A stretch of 64,000 bases of DNA from CBDFHJ01 sp965247635 (GTDB lineage: Bacteria > Chloroflexota > Dehalococcoidia > Lucifugimonadales > Australimonadaceae), in assembly GCA_965247635.1 (NCBI GenBank), contig CBDFHJ010000007.1, forward strand, positions 186,001 through 250,000, written 5' to 3'. A program made the translations under genes and the position numbers. This document shows, one piece after another, positions 24,840 to 31,831 of this stretch; positions within the stretch are counted from its first letter, which is position 1; each line of letters opens with the position of its first letter. The notes under the pieces were generated by a model. The model was not told where the DNA came from, did not search any database, and worked only from the letters and a program-made list of their open reading frames with translations.

Positions 24840-25236
24840 CCAGTATCACCTTCATGTCCGTCTGTATAGGCCCGCCGCCGGGCGCACTGATCTCCTGCTT
24901 CGCCGGAGCGTCCAGGCCGAGGAGCTTATGCTTACGCTCCTTTATCATGCGGCGCTCGGCTATCCAGGCGCGGTCAGGAAGCCTAGAAAACTGACGAATG
25001 CAGTCTCGCTCCATATCGTTCAACTCCGCGAGTTCCTGGGCCTTGAGTTGGACAGGGTTCTCGACTAACTCCTTGCGCCACAACTCCCGCAGAGCCTTTA
25101 CGTCCGCGCTGATGGTCTGACGGGAGACCTCAAGCCGCCGGGCGATCTCCTCCTGGGTCGCGTGGCCAGTCAGCATCGTGGCGACACGCCGTCGTCGTTC
25201 TTCAGTCTCTTGTCGCTGCTGCTTACTCTGTGTCAT
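24754..25236 (-). CDS. Terminase small subunit-like HTH protein
   Basis: 160 aa. Basic coiled start (QSKQQRQETEERRRRVATML) followed by a helix-turn-helix (ATQEEIARRLEVSRQTISAD), then a helical oligomerisation region and an acidic end. Location directly before terL and the DNA-binding head support the terminase small subunit, which recognises phage DNA for packaging. Sequence alone cannot exclude another HTH role. Confidence 0.7.
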   Translation of the reverse strand: MTQSKQQRQETEERRRRVATMLTGHATQEEIARRLEVSRQTISADVKALRELWRKELVENPVQLKAQELAELNDMERDCIRQFSRLPDRAWIAERRMIKERKHKLLGLDAPAKQEISAPGGGPIQTDMKVILDALNDPEARDTLDALSQRLESQPSGDGG

Positions 25237-25270
25237 TTTGTAAAGTCATCAGGTTCAAAATGTAAAGTCA

Positions 25271-26017
25271 TCAGATACGGAGGCTGAATAGGTTTGCGCT
25301 CTTGCCGGCGCGTGACTTAACGGTGCCTGGACCGTACTTCTGGTTGATGCGGTCGTAGCACTGTTGACGTCGTTCTTCGGTGCGAGTATGAGCAATTCCT
25401 GCCTTGGCCCAGTTGGAACCGAGAACCGGAGCCCATCGCATATCTTGCCAGATGATACGACTCTTGGTCTGCGAGGAGAGACAGATATCAACGTCCTCCA
25501 TAACGTACATCCGATCGTCAAACGCTAAGGAAGGGTCACTGATACCGAAGCCAGCACGGAGCCATCCGCGCAAAATAATAGGGTTATGTGCAGTTCGATG
25601 CTGGAAACTTGGCTTGTGGGCGTAGCCAAACATACCTGCACCAGCGTCATTGCTTGAGATATAGGATTCCCAGAAGATAGCCGTAATATCCTTAGGATCC
25701 ACGATGCGCTCTGTTCGCCAGTGCATGAGGGGCAACATTGATCGCAGGTCGTCATCCATTTGAAACAAGAACGGCTCAGACCTGGTATCCCACAGCTCCG
25801 ACAGGATGAAGTTCCGCACAGCAGCGATAGACGGGAGATCGCCGCAGACATGGAAGGGCCCAGGGACTATTCCGGCCTCTCTAGCGACGGATCGGTACTC
25901 GTCCACCTGCTTGCCGTCGTTCACCACGACGTGAGCGAACGGGTAGAGGGGATTCCGCAGTATCTCCTTTGACCTGTGGTGACTGGGTATGACTATCTTG
26001 AATGGAAGGTCAAGCAT
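25271..26017 (-). CDS. Glycosyltransferase-like protein (GT-A/TET-associated type)
   Basis: 248 aa. KIVIPSHHRSKEILRNPL at the N-terminus, AVRNFILSELW, FLFQMDDDLRSMLP with a DDD metal site, and MYVMEDVDICLSSQ resemble GT-A glycosyltransferases, in particular those associated with phage DNA base modification (TAGT class). It sits between a ParB-like gene and the terminase. It could glycosylate modified bases, or a virion or cell surface target. No base hydroxylase is recognised in the window. Confidence 0.6.
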   Translation of the reverse strand: MLDLPFKIVIPSHHRSKEILRNPLYPFAHVVVNDGKQVDEYRSVAREAGIVPGPFHVCGDLPSIAAVRNFILSELWDTRSEPFLFQMDDDLRSMLPLMHWRTERIVDPKDITAIFWESYISSNDAGAGMFGYAHKPSFQHRTAHNPIILRGWLRAGFGISDPSLAFDDRMYVMEDVDICLSSQTKSRIIWQDMRWAPVLGSNWAKAGIAHTRTEERRQQCYDRINQKYGPGTVKSRAGKSANLFSLRI

Positions 26018-26678
26018 CTTTCAGGATCTTACGCAGATACTCAGAGCCGTCCACGACTCGCGTCCGCCCCACGACCTTAGAGTTGTGAAACAGGTCTTTG
26101 GCTGGCTCGTCGATGCCGAAGTGGTCAATCGCTGAGAGCCAGTCCAGGTCATTGCGGAACAGCAGCATCACGTAGTTGTATTGCTCACCAGGAACCAGGT
26201 GAACGGCATTCACGTCAGACCTGTCAGGACTGGGGTCTTCGGAGACATCATCGAACGACTCATCCTTTAGCGAGAGAGCATCCAGAAGGTCGTCATCGAA
26301 ATCAAAGAGGCTGCGGAGCAGGCTGGCATACTCGGCCTCATTGACCTCGGCCATTCCGGTGATCCGGTCAATAGCAGCCAGTGCTGCCAACTCGGCCTCC
26401 TCGTCAATATCCACAACCAGCACAGGGACCATGCCCTCTCCTGTCTCGATGGCATCCTCTCTCCGCAAATGCCCGTCTATGAGGCGCTGGGTGCGCTGGT
26501 TGTAGAGGAGAGGTTGCAGCCAGCCCAGACGCTGCCGAGAAGCATATAGGGCGCGCCGTTGGGCCTGCGGATGACGCCGTGGATTGCGCGGGTTCTCCGC
26601 TAACTCATACGGGTCCATCCATTCCAGAGTCAGGCCATTAGAGGAGGGGCTGGGGCTGTCCTGTCCTACTTTTGCCAT
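26010..26678 (-). CDS. ParB-like nuclease domain protein
   Basis: About 222 aa from ATG at 26678 (AGAAGGACAG upstream). ParB/sulfiredoxin fold: WMDPYELAENPRNPRRHPQA, LGWLQPLLYNQRTQRLIDGH, then EAELAALAAIDRITGMAEVN. The C-terminal 80 residues (VHLVPGEQYNYVMLLFRNDL, then WLSAIDHFGI) are an additional domain seen next to phage ParB-like enzymes. Phage proteins of this class are often linked to DNA modification. Overlaps the glycosyltransferase gene by 8 nt, so the two are coupled. Confidence 0.7.
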   Translation of the reverse strand: MAKVGQDSPSPSSNGLTLEWMDPYELAENPRNPRRHPQAQRRALYASRQRLGWLQPLLYNQRTQRLIDGHLRREDAIETGEGMVPVLVVDIDEEAELAALAAIDRITGMAEVNEAEYASLLRSLFDFDDDLLDALSLKDESFDDVSEDPSPDRSDVNAVHLVPGEQYNYVMLLFRNDLDWLSAIDHFGIDEPAKDLFHNSKVVGRTRVVDGSEYLRKILKDA

Positions 26679-27387
26679 TACCTGTCCTTCTGCTGTCATC
26701 TATGGCGTACCGCCATGGGCGACCTTCAAGTAGATACTGACGGGCCTCCGCCTTCAACGAACTAGCCAGAGGCTCTAAGTCGGTGTTCACAGGCGTCACG
26801 GCTATGCCGTGCTGCAACCAATGTTCTATACCCCGTCCCATCCGCCTACCTCGAGCGGTGTGCTTGTCAAGAGCGTTATCAGGGATGTCATAGCGGTCTG
26901 GATTCCTGCCGACGCAGCTCTCAAGGTCCTGGCATATTGAGTAGTCCTGGTCACCAGAGACTTGGGCATAGCTATCAGCCAGTTCTTCGATTCCCCCAAT
27001 ATCAAGCGGTTCGGACTGCTGATACACGCAGATGGCCATGTCATCGCAGATGCGTGTCTTTGAAGCTGAGGCCATGGCAATAATCGCGTGCATGAGAAAC
27101 AGTCTGTAGGAGTCGTTCTTTCGTCGCCAAGCGTCGAAGTAGTTATGGGCAAGGACACCAACCAGCACTGCAACAGCATTGCCCTCGTTAGTGGGGCCTA
27201 TATCCTCAGATACGATCACCTTAAGTCTGTTCCAGAGGTGCTTGCGGGCGTTGGACCCACATGCTTCAATTTCCATGGCCCAATGTGCAGCCTGTCGGGC
27301 GTCTCCTGCACGTATGGCCTTTTGAAGGGCCGATACCGCTTCTCCGAAGGCGTAGTCTCCAGGGGTGCGTTGTCCATACATCGACAT
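26638..27387 (-). CDS. RarA/MgsA C-terminal domain-like protein
   Basis: About 249 aa from ATG at 27387 (AAGGAGAG). AVSALQKAIRAGDARQAAHW and LWNRLKVIVSEDIG match the helical C-terminal tetramerisation and replisome-binding domain of RarA (MgsA/WRNIP1). The AAA+ ATPase part is absent. A freestanding version might interfere with, or recruit, host replication restart. The rest of the protein (CDDMAICVYQQ, GRRMGRGIEHWLQHG) matches the same family's tail. Confidence 0.65.
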   Translation of the reverse strand: MSMYGQRTPGDYAFGEAVSALQKAIRAGDARQAAHWAMEIEACGSNARKHLWNRLKVIVSEDIGPTNEGNAVAVLVGVLAHNYFDAWRRKNDSYRLFLMHAIIAMASASKTRICDDMAICVYQQSEPLDIGGIEELADSYAQVSGDQDYSICQDLESCVGRNPDRYDIPDNALDKHTARGRRMGRGIEHWLQHGIAVTPVNTDLEPLASSLKAEARQYLLEGRPWRYAIDDSRRTGNGKSRTGQPQPLL

Positions 27388-27425
27388 ATTGTGCTCTCCT
27401 TTCATCGTACCACAAGATGTAGCGG

Positions 27426-28310
27426 TTACAGATTAGTAGCCAGTTGATATACCCTCGTCGCCTCTAAGGCCATGCGAACCCGGTTAAGGCCCCTCATCGC
27501 CTCACTCACTTGGGCCTCCATGAGAGCGCCTTCTGCCTGTAACGCCTCGGATAGCTTCTCTGGCTGCTCTTCCTGCATACGGTGAATTACGTTTAGCACC
27601 GAGCATATCCGTTGGAATGCTTCAGTAAAGGTATGCACGGCGCGTACCTGGTCCTCTGATAGCTTAGTCTCAGGAAACATGTCTAACTGTCTCTCCTCGG
27701 ACAGTACGCGCTGACATAGTGCCTCCGCTTCCTTGGTGCCAAGGCCATTGGTCTGAATCGCACGCAGGACTCGGCCCTGATTGTTGTAGGACAGCCTGCT
27801 TAGCCCGTGAGCTAGAGGGGCCTTGATGGCGCCATTGGCCACGAGGTGCAAAACGTCCTCCCGTGCATTCAGCATCTCGACCCGCCACTCCACCTGCCTC
27901 ACCGTCATACCAACCGCTGACCCAAGCTCCTTAATAGCATGGCCCTCGTCCAGAATCTTTTGGAAGGCACGGGCCTCCTCTACCGGATTCAGGTCCCGGC
28001 GGACGATGTTCTCCAGGAGTTGGAGCTTTGCAGCCTCTCCGAGGGTCACCTCCGAGCGAACGATGGCCGAGATCGTCTCCCACCCCAGGAGGCAGGCAGC
28101 CCGCCAGCGCCGCTCGCCAGCGATGAGGATGAAGTCATCTTCATCAGGACGGACCGTGATGGGTTGGAGCAGGCCGTTACTGTCCATGCTCCTTGCAAGC
28201 TCCTGGAGTGCTTCTTCGTCGAACGTCTTCCGGGGCTGTTCGAGGTCCGGCCTCACTCGCCGGACCTCAATTGTTTGATAGGCCGGAGCCTCTAGAGTAT
28301 CCGTGACCAT
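27426..28310 (-). CDS. ParB/RepB/Spo0J family partition-type protein
   Basis: About 294 aa from ATG at 28310 (AAAGGAG). Typical order: VRRVRPDLEQPRKTFDEEAL, GLLQPITVRPDEDDFILIAG with GERRWRAA, QLLENIVRRDLNPVEEARAF, and a KorB-type HTH (AIKELGSAVGMTVRQVEWRV). C-terminal helical region. No ParA is seen in the window, so plasmid-like partition is not shown; a transcription or replication role in the phage is equally possible. Confidence 0.8.
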   Translation of the reverse strand: MVTDTLEAPAYQTIEVRRVRPDLEQPRKTFDEEALQELARSMDSNGLLQPITVRPDEDDFILIAGERRWRAACLLGWETISAIVRSEVTLGEAAKLQLLENIVRRDLNPVEEARAFQKILDEGHAIKELGSAVGMTVRQVEWRVEMLNAREDVLHLVANGAIKAPLAHGLSRLSYNNQGRVLRAIQTNGLGTKEAEALCQRVLSEERQLDMFPETKLSEDQVRAVHTFTEAFQRICSVLNVIHRMQEEQPEKLSEALQAEGALMEAQVSEAMRGLNRVRMALEATRVYQLATNL

Positions 28311-28777
28311 TGGCTGGTCTCCTTTGCAACAGGATGGCCCCACTGGGCATCTTCGTAGCCCGCAACCCTTGTCCAGGCTAGCTTTCTGAGAACATCAATG
28401 AACGCCTTGGCACTGCTGCTCCACCAGCCGGGATGCTCGCAACTCTGGTACTCGTAACAGTCCGTCGCCTTGAGTATCTGGGCCGGTTTCCATATGTAGC
28501 CTACCGTGGTGTCCTCGTGGAAGTAGATATAGCCGCTCTCGTTGGCCGGACCAGGCAGGCCCTCATGCCTAGAGTCACTGTACCTGTACGCCACGGATGC
28601 GATGTTCTCGTCCCAGAGCATTTGCCCCACGTCGCTGGCGTTCCTGTCATCCAGCCAGTGACTCTCGCCCTCGTAGTACCAGCGCATTTTGTGGCCTTGG
28701 TGGTGCTGGAACGCGGCCTCAAGTCCCGACTGGACTAGATACTGGATCGTCTCCCGGTCTACGATGTAGGCGCTCAT
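28292..28777 (-). CDS. Hypothetical protein
   Basis: 161 aa, aromatic-rich: MRWYYEGESHWLDDRNASDV, SGYIYFHEDTTVGYIWKPAQ, then EHPGWWSSSAKAFIDVLRKL. No family recognised. Coupled to neighbours by short overlaps within the leftward early operon. Confidence 0.6.
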   Translation of the reverse strand: MSAYIVDRETIQYLVQSGLEAAFQHHQGHKMRWYYEGESHWLDDRNASDVGQMLWDENIASVAYRYSDSRHEGLPGPANESGYIYFHEDTTVGYIWKPAQILKATDCYEYQSCEHPGWWSSSAKAFIDVLRKLAWTRVAGYEDAQWGHPVAKETSQWSRIL

Positions 28778-29163
28778 GGCTTCCCTCCCACCAGGTTCAG
28801 CTCTTTCACGGCGTCCTCAACAGCTCCGTACAGCACGTCGCAGGTATATTCGGTGTAGTCAAGCGCCTTGCGACCGGCCTGGATAAGAACGGACCGCTCC
28901 GCTTCCGAGAGTTCCGTCCAAGGCGGCGGTGGAGGCGGATCGGTGTCGCCACTCGTCGCAAAGTCATCCTCACGGTCTGTTCGCACGTTCTCGTACATCA
29001 GCTCCACGTCGTCTGCCGTCCAGACTTGGAGAATGTCGCCGCCAGGCGGGGTTGCCACAAACCTCTCAATGATGTCCAGCACCGGCTGAGAGGCGTTGGG
29101 CTGGCTGCCCCGCCAGTCCGTCAGCCGCTCTAGGTCCCCATCGCTAACCATTACCAGCTTCAT
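28774..29163 (-). CDS. Hypothetical protein
   Basis: 129 aa. MKLVMVSDGDLERLTDWRGS, a proline run (PPPPPP) near residue 80, and a helical end (LIQAGRKALDYTEYTCDVLY). No family recognised. Overlaps both neighbours by 4 nt. Confidence 0.6.
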   Translation of the reverse strand: MKLVMVSDGDLERLTDWRGSQPNASQPVLDIIERFVATPPGGDILQVWTADDVELMYENVRTDREDDFATSGDTDPPPPPPWTELSEAERSVLIQAGRKALDYTEYTCDVLYGAVEDAVKELNLVGGKP

Positions 29164-29393
29164 TTCGTTACCTCCTTTACTTCTGCGTAATAGGCCCGCC
29201 TAGCCGCCCAGATGTGCTCGCAGAAGCCCACCCCACGCGACCAGGTGACCATCCGCATTGCTGCCCCGCATGTGCAGGTCGCCCCATCGTCCGGGTCAGC
29301 CATCTCCACAATCTCGGTGTAGTTGTCGCCGCGAACCAGGTAGTCGGTGTCGCTGAGCCGCTCAACGATCATCGCGTTGGCTTCTGCGCTCAT
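29160..29393 (-). CDS. SWIM-like zinc protein
   Basis: 77 aa from ATG at 29393. ATCTCGAAMRMVTWSRG followed by GFCEHIWAARRAYY gives a CxC...CxH set as in SWIM zinc fingers. It lies directly downstream of, and overlaps, a second SWIM protein; a third is at 43,538. Such small SWIM proteins bind DNA or partner proteins. Function in the phage unknown. Confidence 0.6.
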   Translation of the reverse strand: MSAEANAMIVERLSDTDYLVRGDNYTEIVEMADPDDGATCTCGAAMRMVTWSRGVGFCEHIWAARRAYYAEVKEVTK

Positions 29394-29761
29394 CTTGACG
29401 CCTCCCGTGGGCCGAACAGGGCCTCGATGTCCTCTTCCAACGATCTGTCGAATGACTGCGGAGGTTCGCTCTGGGGCTGAGATTCCTTGTAGAGCTCCAC
29501 CGCCAGCATGTGCTTGCACCAGCCCTTATGAATGTCCCTCCGGTATCGAGCGTCCTCGCAGGTGCAATGGCCGTTGACCATGTATAGGCCCCCGCCGTCG
29601 GACCTGGCCACGTAGTGGTTGCTGTCTCCAACGATGGCCTCAACCTTGCCTTCTGCGACCAGTTGCAGGGCTTTATCTAGCCGCTTGCTAAGCTCTTCGA
29701 TCTGCTTGGCTGGCGCGATGGTTGTCATGGCTGCTACCTCCTTTGCAGGATCAGATTTCAT
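29390..29761 (-). CDS. SWIM zinc-finger protein
   Basis: 111 aa from ATG at 29728, or 123 aa from ATG at 29761. MVNGHCTCEDARYRRDIHKG with WCKHMLAVELYKE is a clear SWIM motif (CxCx(n)CxH). Two starts compete: the consensus promoter puts transcription start at the ATG at 29761 (leaderless), while AAGGAGG inside that reading serves the ATG at 29728. Both may be used. Paralogue at 43,538 (NGQCNCPDARFRRELHKGYC). Confidence 0.75.
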   Translation of the reverse strand: MKSDPAKEVAAMTTIAPAKQIEELSKRLDKALQLVAEGKVEAIVGDSNHYVARSDGGGLYMVNGHCTCEDARYRRDIHKGWCKHMLAVELYKESQPQSEPPQSFDRSLEEDIEALFGPREASR

Positions 29762-29767
29762 GCTCTA

Positions 29768-29796
29768 ATTATATAGTACAACACTGTGATTGTCAA
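29768..29796 (-). promoter_or_regulatory. Full-consensus promoter of the SWIM gene operon
   Basis: Minus strand: TTGACA (29796-29791), 17-bp spacer, TATAAT (29773-29768), 6 nt (TAGAGC), ATG at 29761. The spacer holds ACAGT-5-ACTAT, close to the ACAGT-5-ACTGT palindrome at 30,971-30,989. It probably drives the leftward genes from 29.8 kb on. Confidence 0.85.
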
Positions 29797-29799
29797 TTG

Positions 29800-30071
29800 A
29801 TTAGCCTAGTATTTGGCAGTGAGTTTCAGGCTCAGTTTTACACTGCAAACGCCTACGGTGAAGGAGACCGCGGTGAGGTCTACGAGTGGCGTCGCCGACC
29901 ACTACCCTAAGCGGGCGTGGCGCGGCCCGACGGTCACGGGGGCATTAGCGGAGGACAGGTTTGGTTTGAGGAGGAGCGAACGGTGACCTTGTGGGTCGCC
30001 GAGAGGGGGTAAGCGGGCGACGCTAGTCTGCGCGGCCCGCTAGGGCTAAGTGGAGAGGGCGGGGAGTAGGA
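29800..30071. other. GC-rich non-coding stretch with two hairpins
   Basis: About 270 bp with no convincing gene on either strand. Two related blocks (TAAGCGGGCG...CGCGGCCCG) at about 29,908-29,930 and 30,010-30,042 can each form a hairpin; the second has a 7-bp perfect stem AGCGGGC/GCCCGCT. It lies between the end of the HicAB-2 operon and the SWIM promoter. A structured RNA, a terminator pair or an origin are possible. Confidence 0.4.
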
Positions 30072-30410
30072 TCAGTCGGCTCTTAGGGGAGTAGGGGTCG
30101 CAGCCTTTTCTGTCATCTTCTCGATGGGTTCCAGGCGCAGCCGTAGACCCAGGGCATGGGCTATCTTCATCACCGTGGCGAGAGATGGGTTGCCGTCCTC
30201 GGACAGCGCTTCGTAGAGATGGCCCCGATTGAGCCCTGTATCGCGGGCCAGGGCGCTCATCCCTTTGCTCTTGGCAATCGCGCTGAGAACCGAGCAGATG
30301 ACAGTGCCATCCCCAGGGTCCTCTTCAGCCGCGGCCTCTAGGACTCCACGAGCTCGTTCCTCAGAGTCGATATAGTCTTCCAGTTTCCAGACTGTATAAG
30401 TCTCAGTCAT
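30072..30410 (-). CDS. HigA-type antitoxin without its own toxin
   Basis: 112 aa. SALARDTGLNRGHLYEALSE followed by DGNPSLATVMKIAHALGL is the antidote-family helix-turn-helix; closely similar to the HigA at 8058. No HigB gene accompanies it. Instead it is the third gene of the HicA-HicB operon, 3 nt after hicB. It may repress that operon or protect against HigB toxins encoded elsewhere in the phage. Confidence 0.8.
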   Translation of the reverse strand: MTETYTVWKLEDYIDSEERARGVLEAAAEEDPGDGTVICSVLSAIAKSKGMSALARDTGLNRGHLYEALSEDGNPSLATVMKIAHALGLRLRLEPIEKMTEKAATPTPLRAD

Positions 30411-30413
30411 GCC

Positions 30414-30647
30414 CTATTCCTCCACCGCAACAGAAACTGGCGTCGGGGCAGCAGGTGGAATGCCATGCTCTGCGCACGATTCAAGATATACGTCGATAGA
30501 CAGAGCAAACTCACGCTTCAGGCCGTCAACGTCTCTCGCGTAGGCGTTGGCCACAGAGTAGGAACCGCTGTTGATAACCGATGCACACAACTCGTCTACT
30601 GAGTCGTCATACTCTATGCCCGCCACATAGCCTTTATATTCCAGCAT
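30414..30647 (-). CDS. hicB: HicB-family antitoxin
   Basis: 77 aa. MLEYKGYVAGIEYDDSVDEL and LKREFALSIDVYLESCAEHG are the classic HicB fold; the C-terminus (PAAPTPVSVAVEE) lacks the RHH DNA-binding extension, so repression may be supplied by the HigA-type protein that follows. Starts 2 nt after hicA. Confidence 0.82.
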   Translation of the reverse strand: MLEYKGYVAGIEYDDSVDELCASVINSGSYSVANAYARDVDGLKREFALSIDVYLESCAEHGIPPAAPTPVSVAVEE

Positions 30648-30649
30648 GT

Positions 30650-30904
30650 CTAGCCCTCCCTAATACTTTCGATGAATTCGGCGATCCTGCGAACAGAGCC
30701 TCTCGGCGCTTCCGGTTGCGGGTGTGGCCGATGCACTACGATAGACGCATTGCCTTTGCGGAACAGTACACGCGATCCTCTACGCTCCACAATCTCAACC
30801 CCTAACGCTGCCACGAGAGCCGCGATCTCGTCCCACCGAATATCCGCTGGCGTAGGCATTGCCTGTACCCGCTCTAACGTCCTCTGATGCCGCCTCCTTA
30901 ACAT
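30650..30904 (-). CDS. hicA: HicA toxin
   Basis: 84 aa from ATG at 30904 (shorter reading from ATG at 30859). IAALVAALGVEIVERRGSRV and NASIVVHRPHPQPEAPRG are the HicA dsRBD-like fold with the conserved His of mRNA-cleaving HicA. The ATG lies exactly 6 nt after a TACAAT -10 box, so leaderless initiation is expected. First gene of a HicA-HicB-HigA operon. Confidence 0.8.
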   Translation of the reverse strand: MLRRRHQRTLERVQAMPTPADIRWDEIAALVAALGVEIVERRGSRVLFRKGNASIVVHRPHPQPEAPRGSVRRIAEFIESIREG

Positions 30905-30910
30905 GCTCTA

Positions 30911-30939
30911 ATTGTACGCTATAGCGGGCAGTATGTCAA
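30911..30939 (-). promoter_or_regulatory. Promoter of the HicA-HicB-HigA operon
   Basis: Minus strand: TTGACA (30939-30934), 17-bp spacer, TACAAT (30916-30911), 6 nt (TAGAGC), ATG at 30904. The spacer contains the palindrome CGCTATAGCG, a candidate operator. Same TAGAGCATG junction as at the SWIM gene. Confidence 0.85.
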
Positions 30940-30963
30940 GGGGTATAGCATAGTTGAAAGCTG

Positions 30964-30992
30964 TTGACAACCACAGTTGAACACTGTATTCT
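30964..30992 (+). promoter_or_regulatory. Promoter and operator of the divergent XRE gene
   Basis: TTGACA at 30964-30969, 17-bp spacer, TATTCT at 30987-30992, 6 nt to ATG at 30999. ACAGT-5-ACTGT palindrome in spacer and -10. Divergent from the HicA promoter; the two -35 boxes are 24 bp apart. Confidence 0.8.
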
Positions 30993-30998
30993 AGGACT

Positions 30999-31262
30999 AT
31001 GAACGACATTCAAGAGCTTCTGGCACAGCTACGAGAGAGGAAGTGGACCGACGCGGCCATCGCGGATGAGCTGGGGGTACACCTGGTTACGGTGCAGACC
31101 TGGCGTAGTGGGAAGTTCTATCCGAGCAACGCAAAACCTGTCGCTTTAGCGCTCAGAGAGCTACTGAGGCGAAAGAGGATTCCCAAGCAGAAGCGGGGTA
31201 GCCGCTACTCAGGCCGAATGCGGACAGTCAAAGACCAGCCGGGGAATGACGGGCAAACGTAG
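30999..31262 (+). CDS. Small XRE-type DNA-binding protein
   Basis: 87 aa, leaderless start. Helix-turn-helix: WTDAAIADELGVHLVTVQTW, RSGKFYPSN; basic C-terminus (RRKRIPKQKRGSRYSGR). Its 3' end overlaps the convergent gene 31205-31396 by 58 bp, so the last residues may be non-essential. A regulator of the divergent TA operon is the simplest role. Confidence 0.75.
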   Translation: MNDIQELLAQLRERKWTDAAIADELGVHLVTVQTWRSGKFYPSNAKPVALALRELLRRKRIPKQKRGSRYSGRMRTVKDQPGNDGQT

Positions 31263-31396
31263 GTCACTGCCCCAGGGATGTCAGCCACTCGCCAGGCGGC
31301 GGGAGCTGCGAGTGCCTGCTGCTCCTGGGTGGTGAGCGAGCCCAGGAAGCGCTTGGGGCCTATGGCGGCGACGGCGCGCTCAATCGCGGAGGTCAT
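31205..31396 (-). CDS. Hypothetical protein with shared N-terminus
   Basis: 63 aa: MTSAIERAVAAIGPKRFLGS, then LTTQEQQALAAPAAWRVADI. The first nine residues (MTSAIERAV) equal those of the next upstream gene, at DNA level also, so one start was copied in front of an unrelated body. No family recognised. Convergent overlap with the XRE gene. Confidence 0.5.
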   Translation of the reverse strand: MTSAIERAVAAIGPKRFLGSLTTQEQQALAAPAAWRVADIPGAVTYVCPSFPGWSLTVRIRPE

Positions 31397-31674
31397 ACTA
31401 AGTCGTCACCATCCCTACAAAGCCGGAGTATTCTGACCCACGGCATCATTGGGCTGTATTCTGAATCATCTCTTTGGTATGTTATCCGGACAAATCCACA
31501 CCGGCCCTCATTGCCTTTATGAATCGACTTGCACCGCTGCAACTCAAGGTAGCTAAGGTCCTCACCCGGATCGGGCCAACCGTAACCCTCGCGGAGCGTG
31601 ATATGTCGCTGCCTGCCCCATCGGTGCGATAGTTTGGATTCAGCCCCGACGGCGCGCTCGATGGCGGAGGTCAT
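31393..31674 (-). CDS. Hypothetical protein
   Basis: 93 aa: MTSAIERAVGAESKLSHRWG, then REGYGWPDPGEDLSYLELQR. No family recognised. Its ATG overlaps the stop of the small membrane protein gene upstream, and its start is duplicated at 31,396. Confidence 0.5.
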   Translation of the reverse strand: MTSAIERAVGAESKLSHRWGRQRHITLREGYGWPDPGEDLSYLELQRCKSIHKGNEGRCGFVRITYQRDDSEYSPMMPWVRILRLCRDGDDLV

Positions 31675-31799
31675 TGTCTTCTCCTCACCTCAGCACCTCC
31701 ATATGCCAAGGGAGTACGAGGGAAATAGCTTCCCTCGTACAACACGAATCCGGCGAACAGCAGACCCGTCCCGACCCACGACCCTGCCACAACTGCCAT
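31671..31799 (-). CDS. Small membrane protein
   Basis: 42 aa from ATG at 31799: MAVVAGSWVGTGLLFAGFVL followed by YEGSYFPRTPLAYGG and a basic end. One transmembrane segment. The TGA overlaps the next ATG. A competing frame from ATG at about 31,825 is also open, so the choice rests on the clean membrane helix and the stop-start overlap. Confidence 0.45.
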   Translation of the reverse strand: MAVVAGSWVGTGLLFAGFVLYEGSYFPRTPLAYGGAEVRRRQ

Positions 31800-31831
31800 G
31801 TCAGGGCAAACACCGTTACCCCCATCTCTGA

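Noticed and set aside
29722..29910. 62-aa plus-strand frame over the SWIM promoter
   Set aside because: It runs against a full-consensus promoter and lacks a ribosome site; some residues look protein-like but no family or neighbour supports it.
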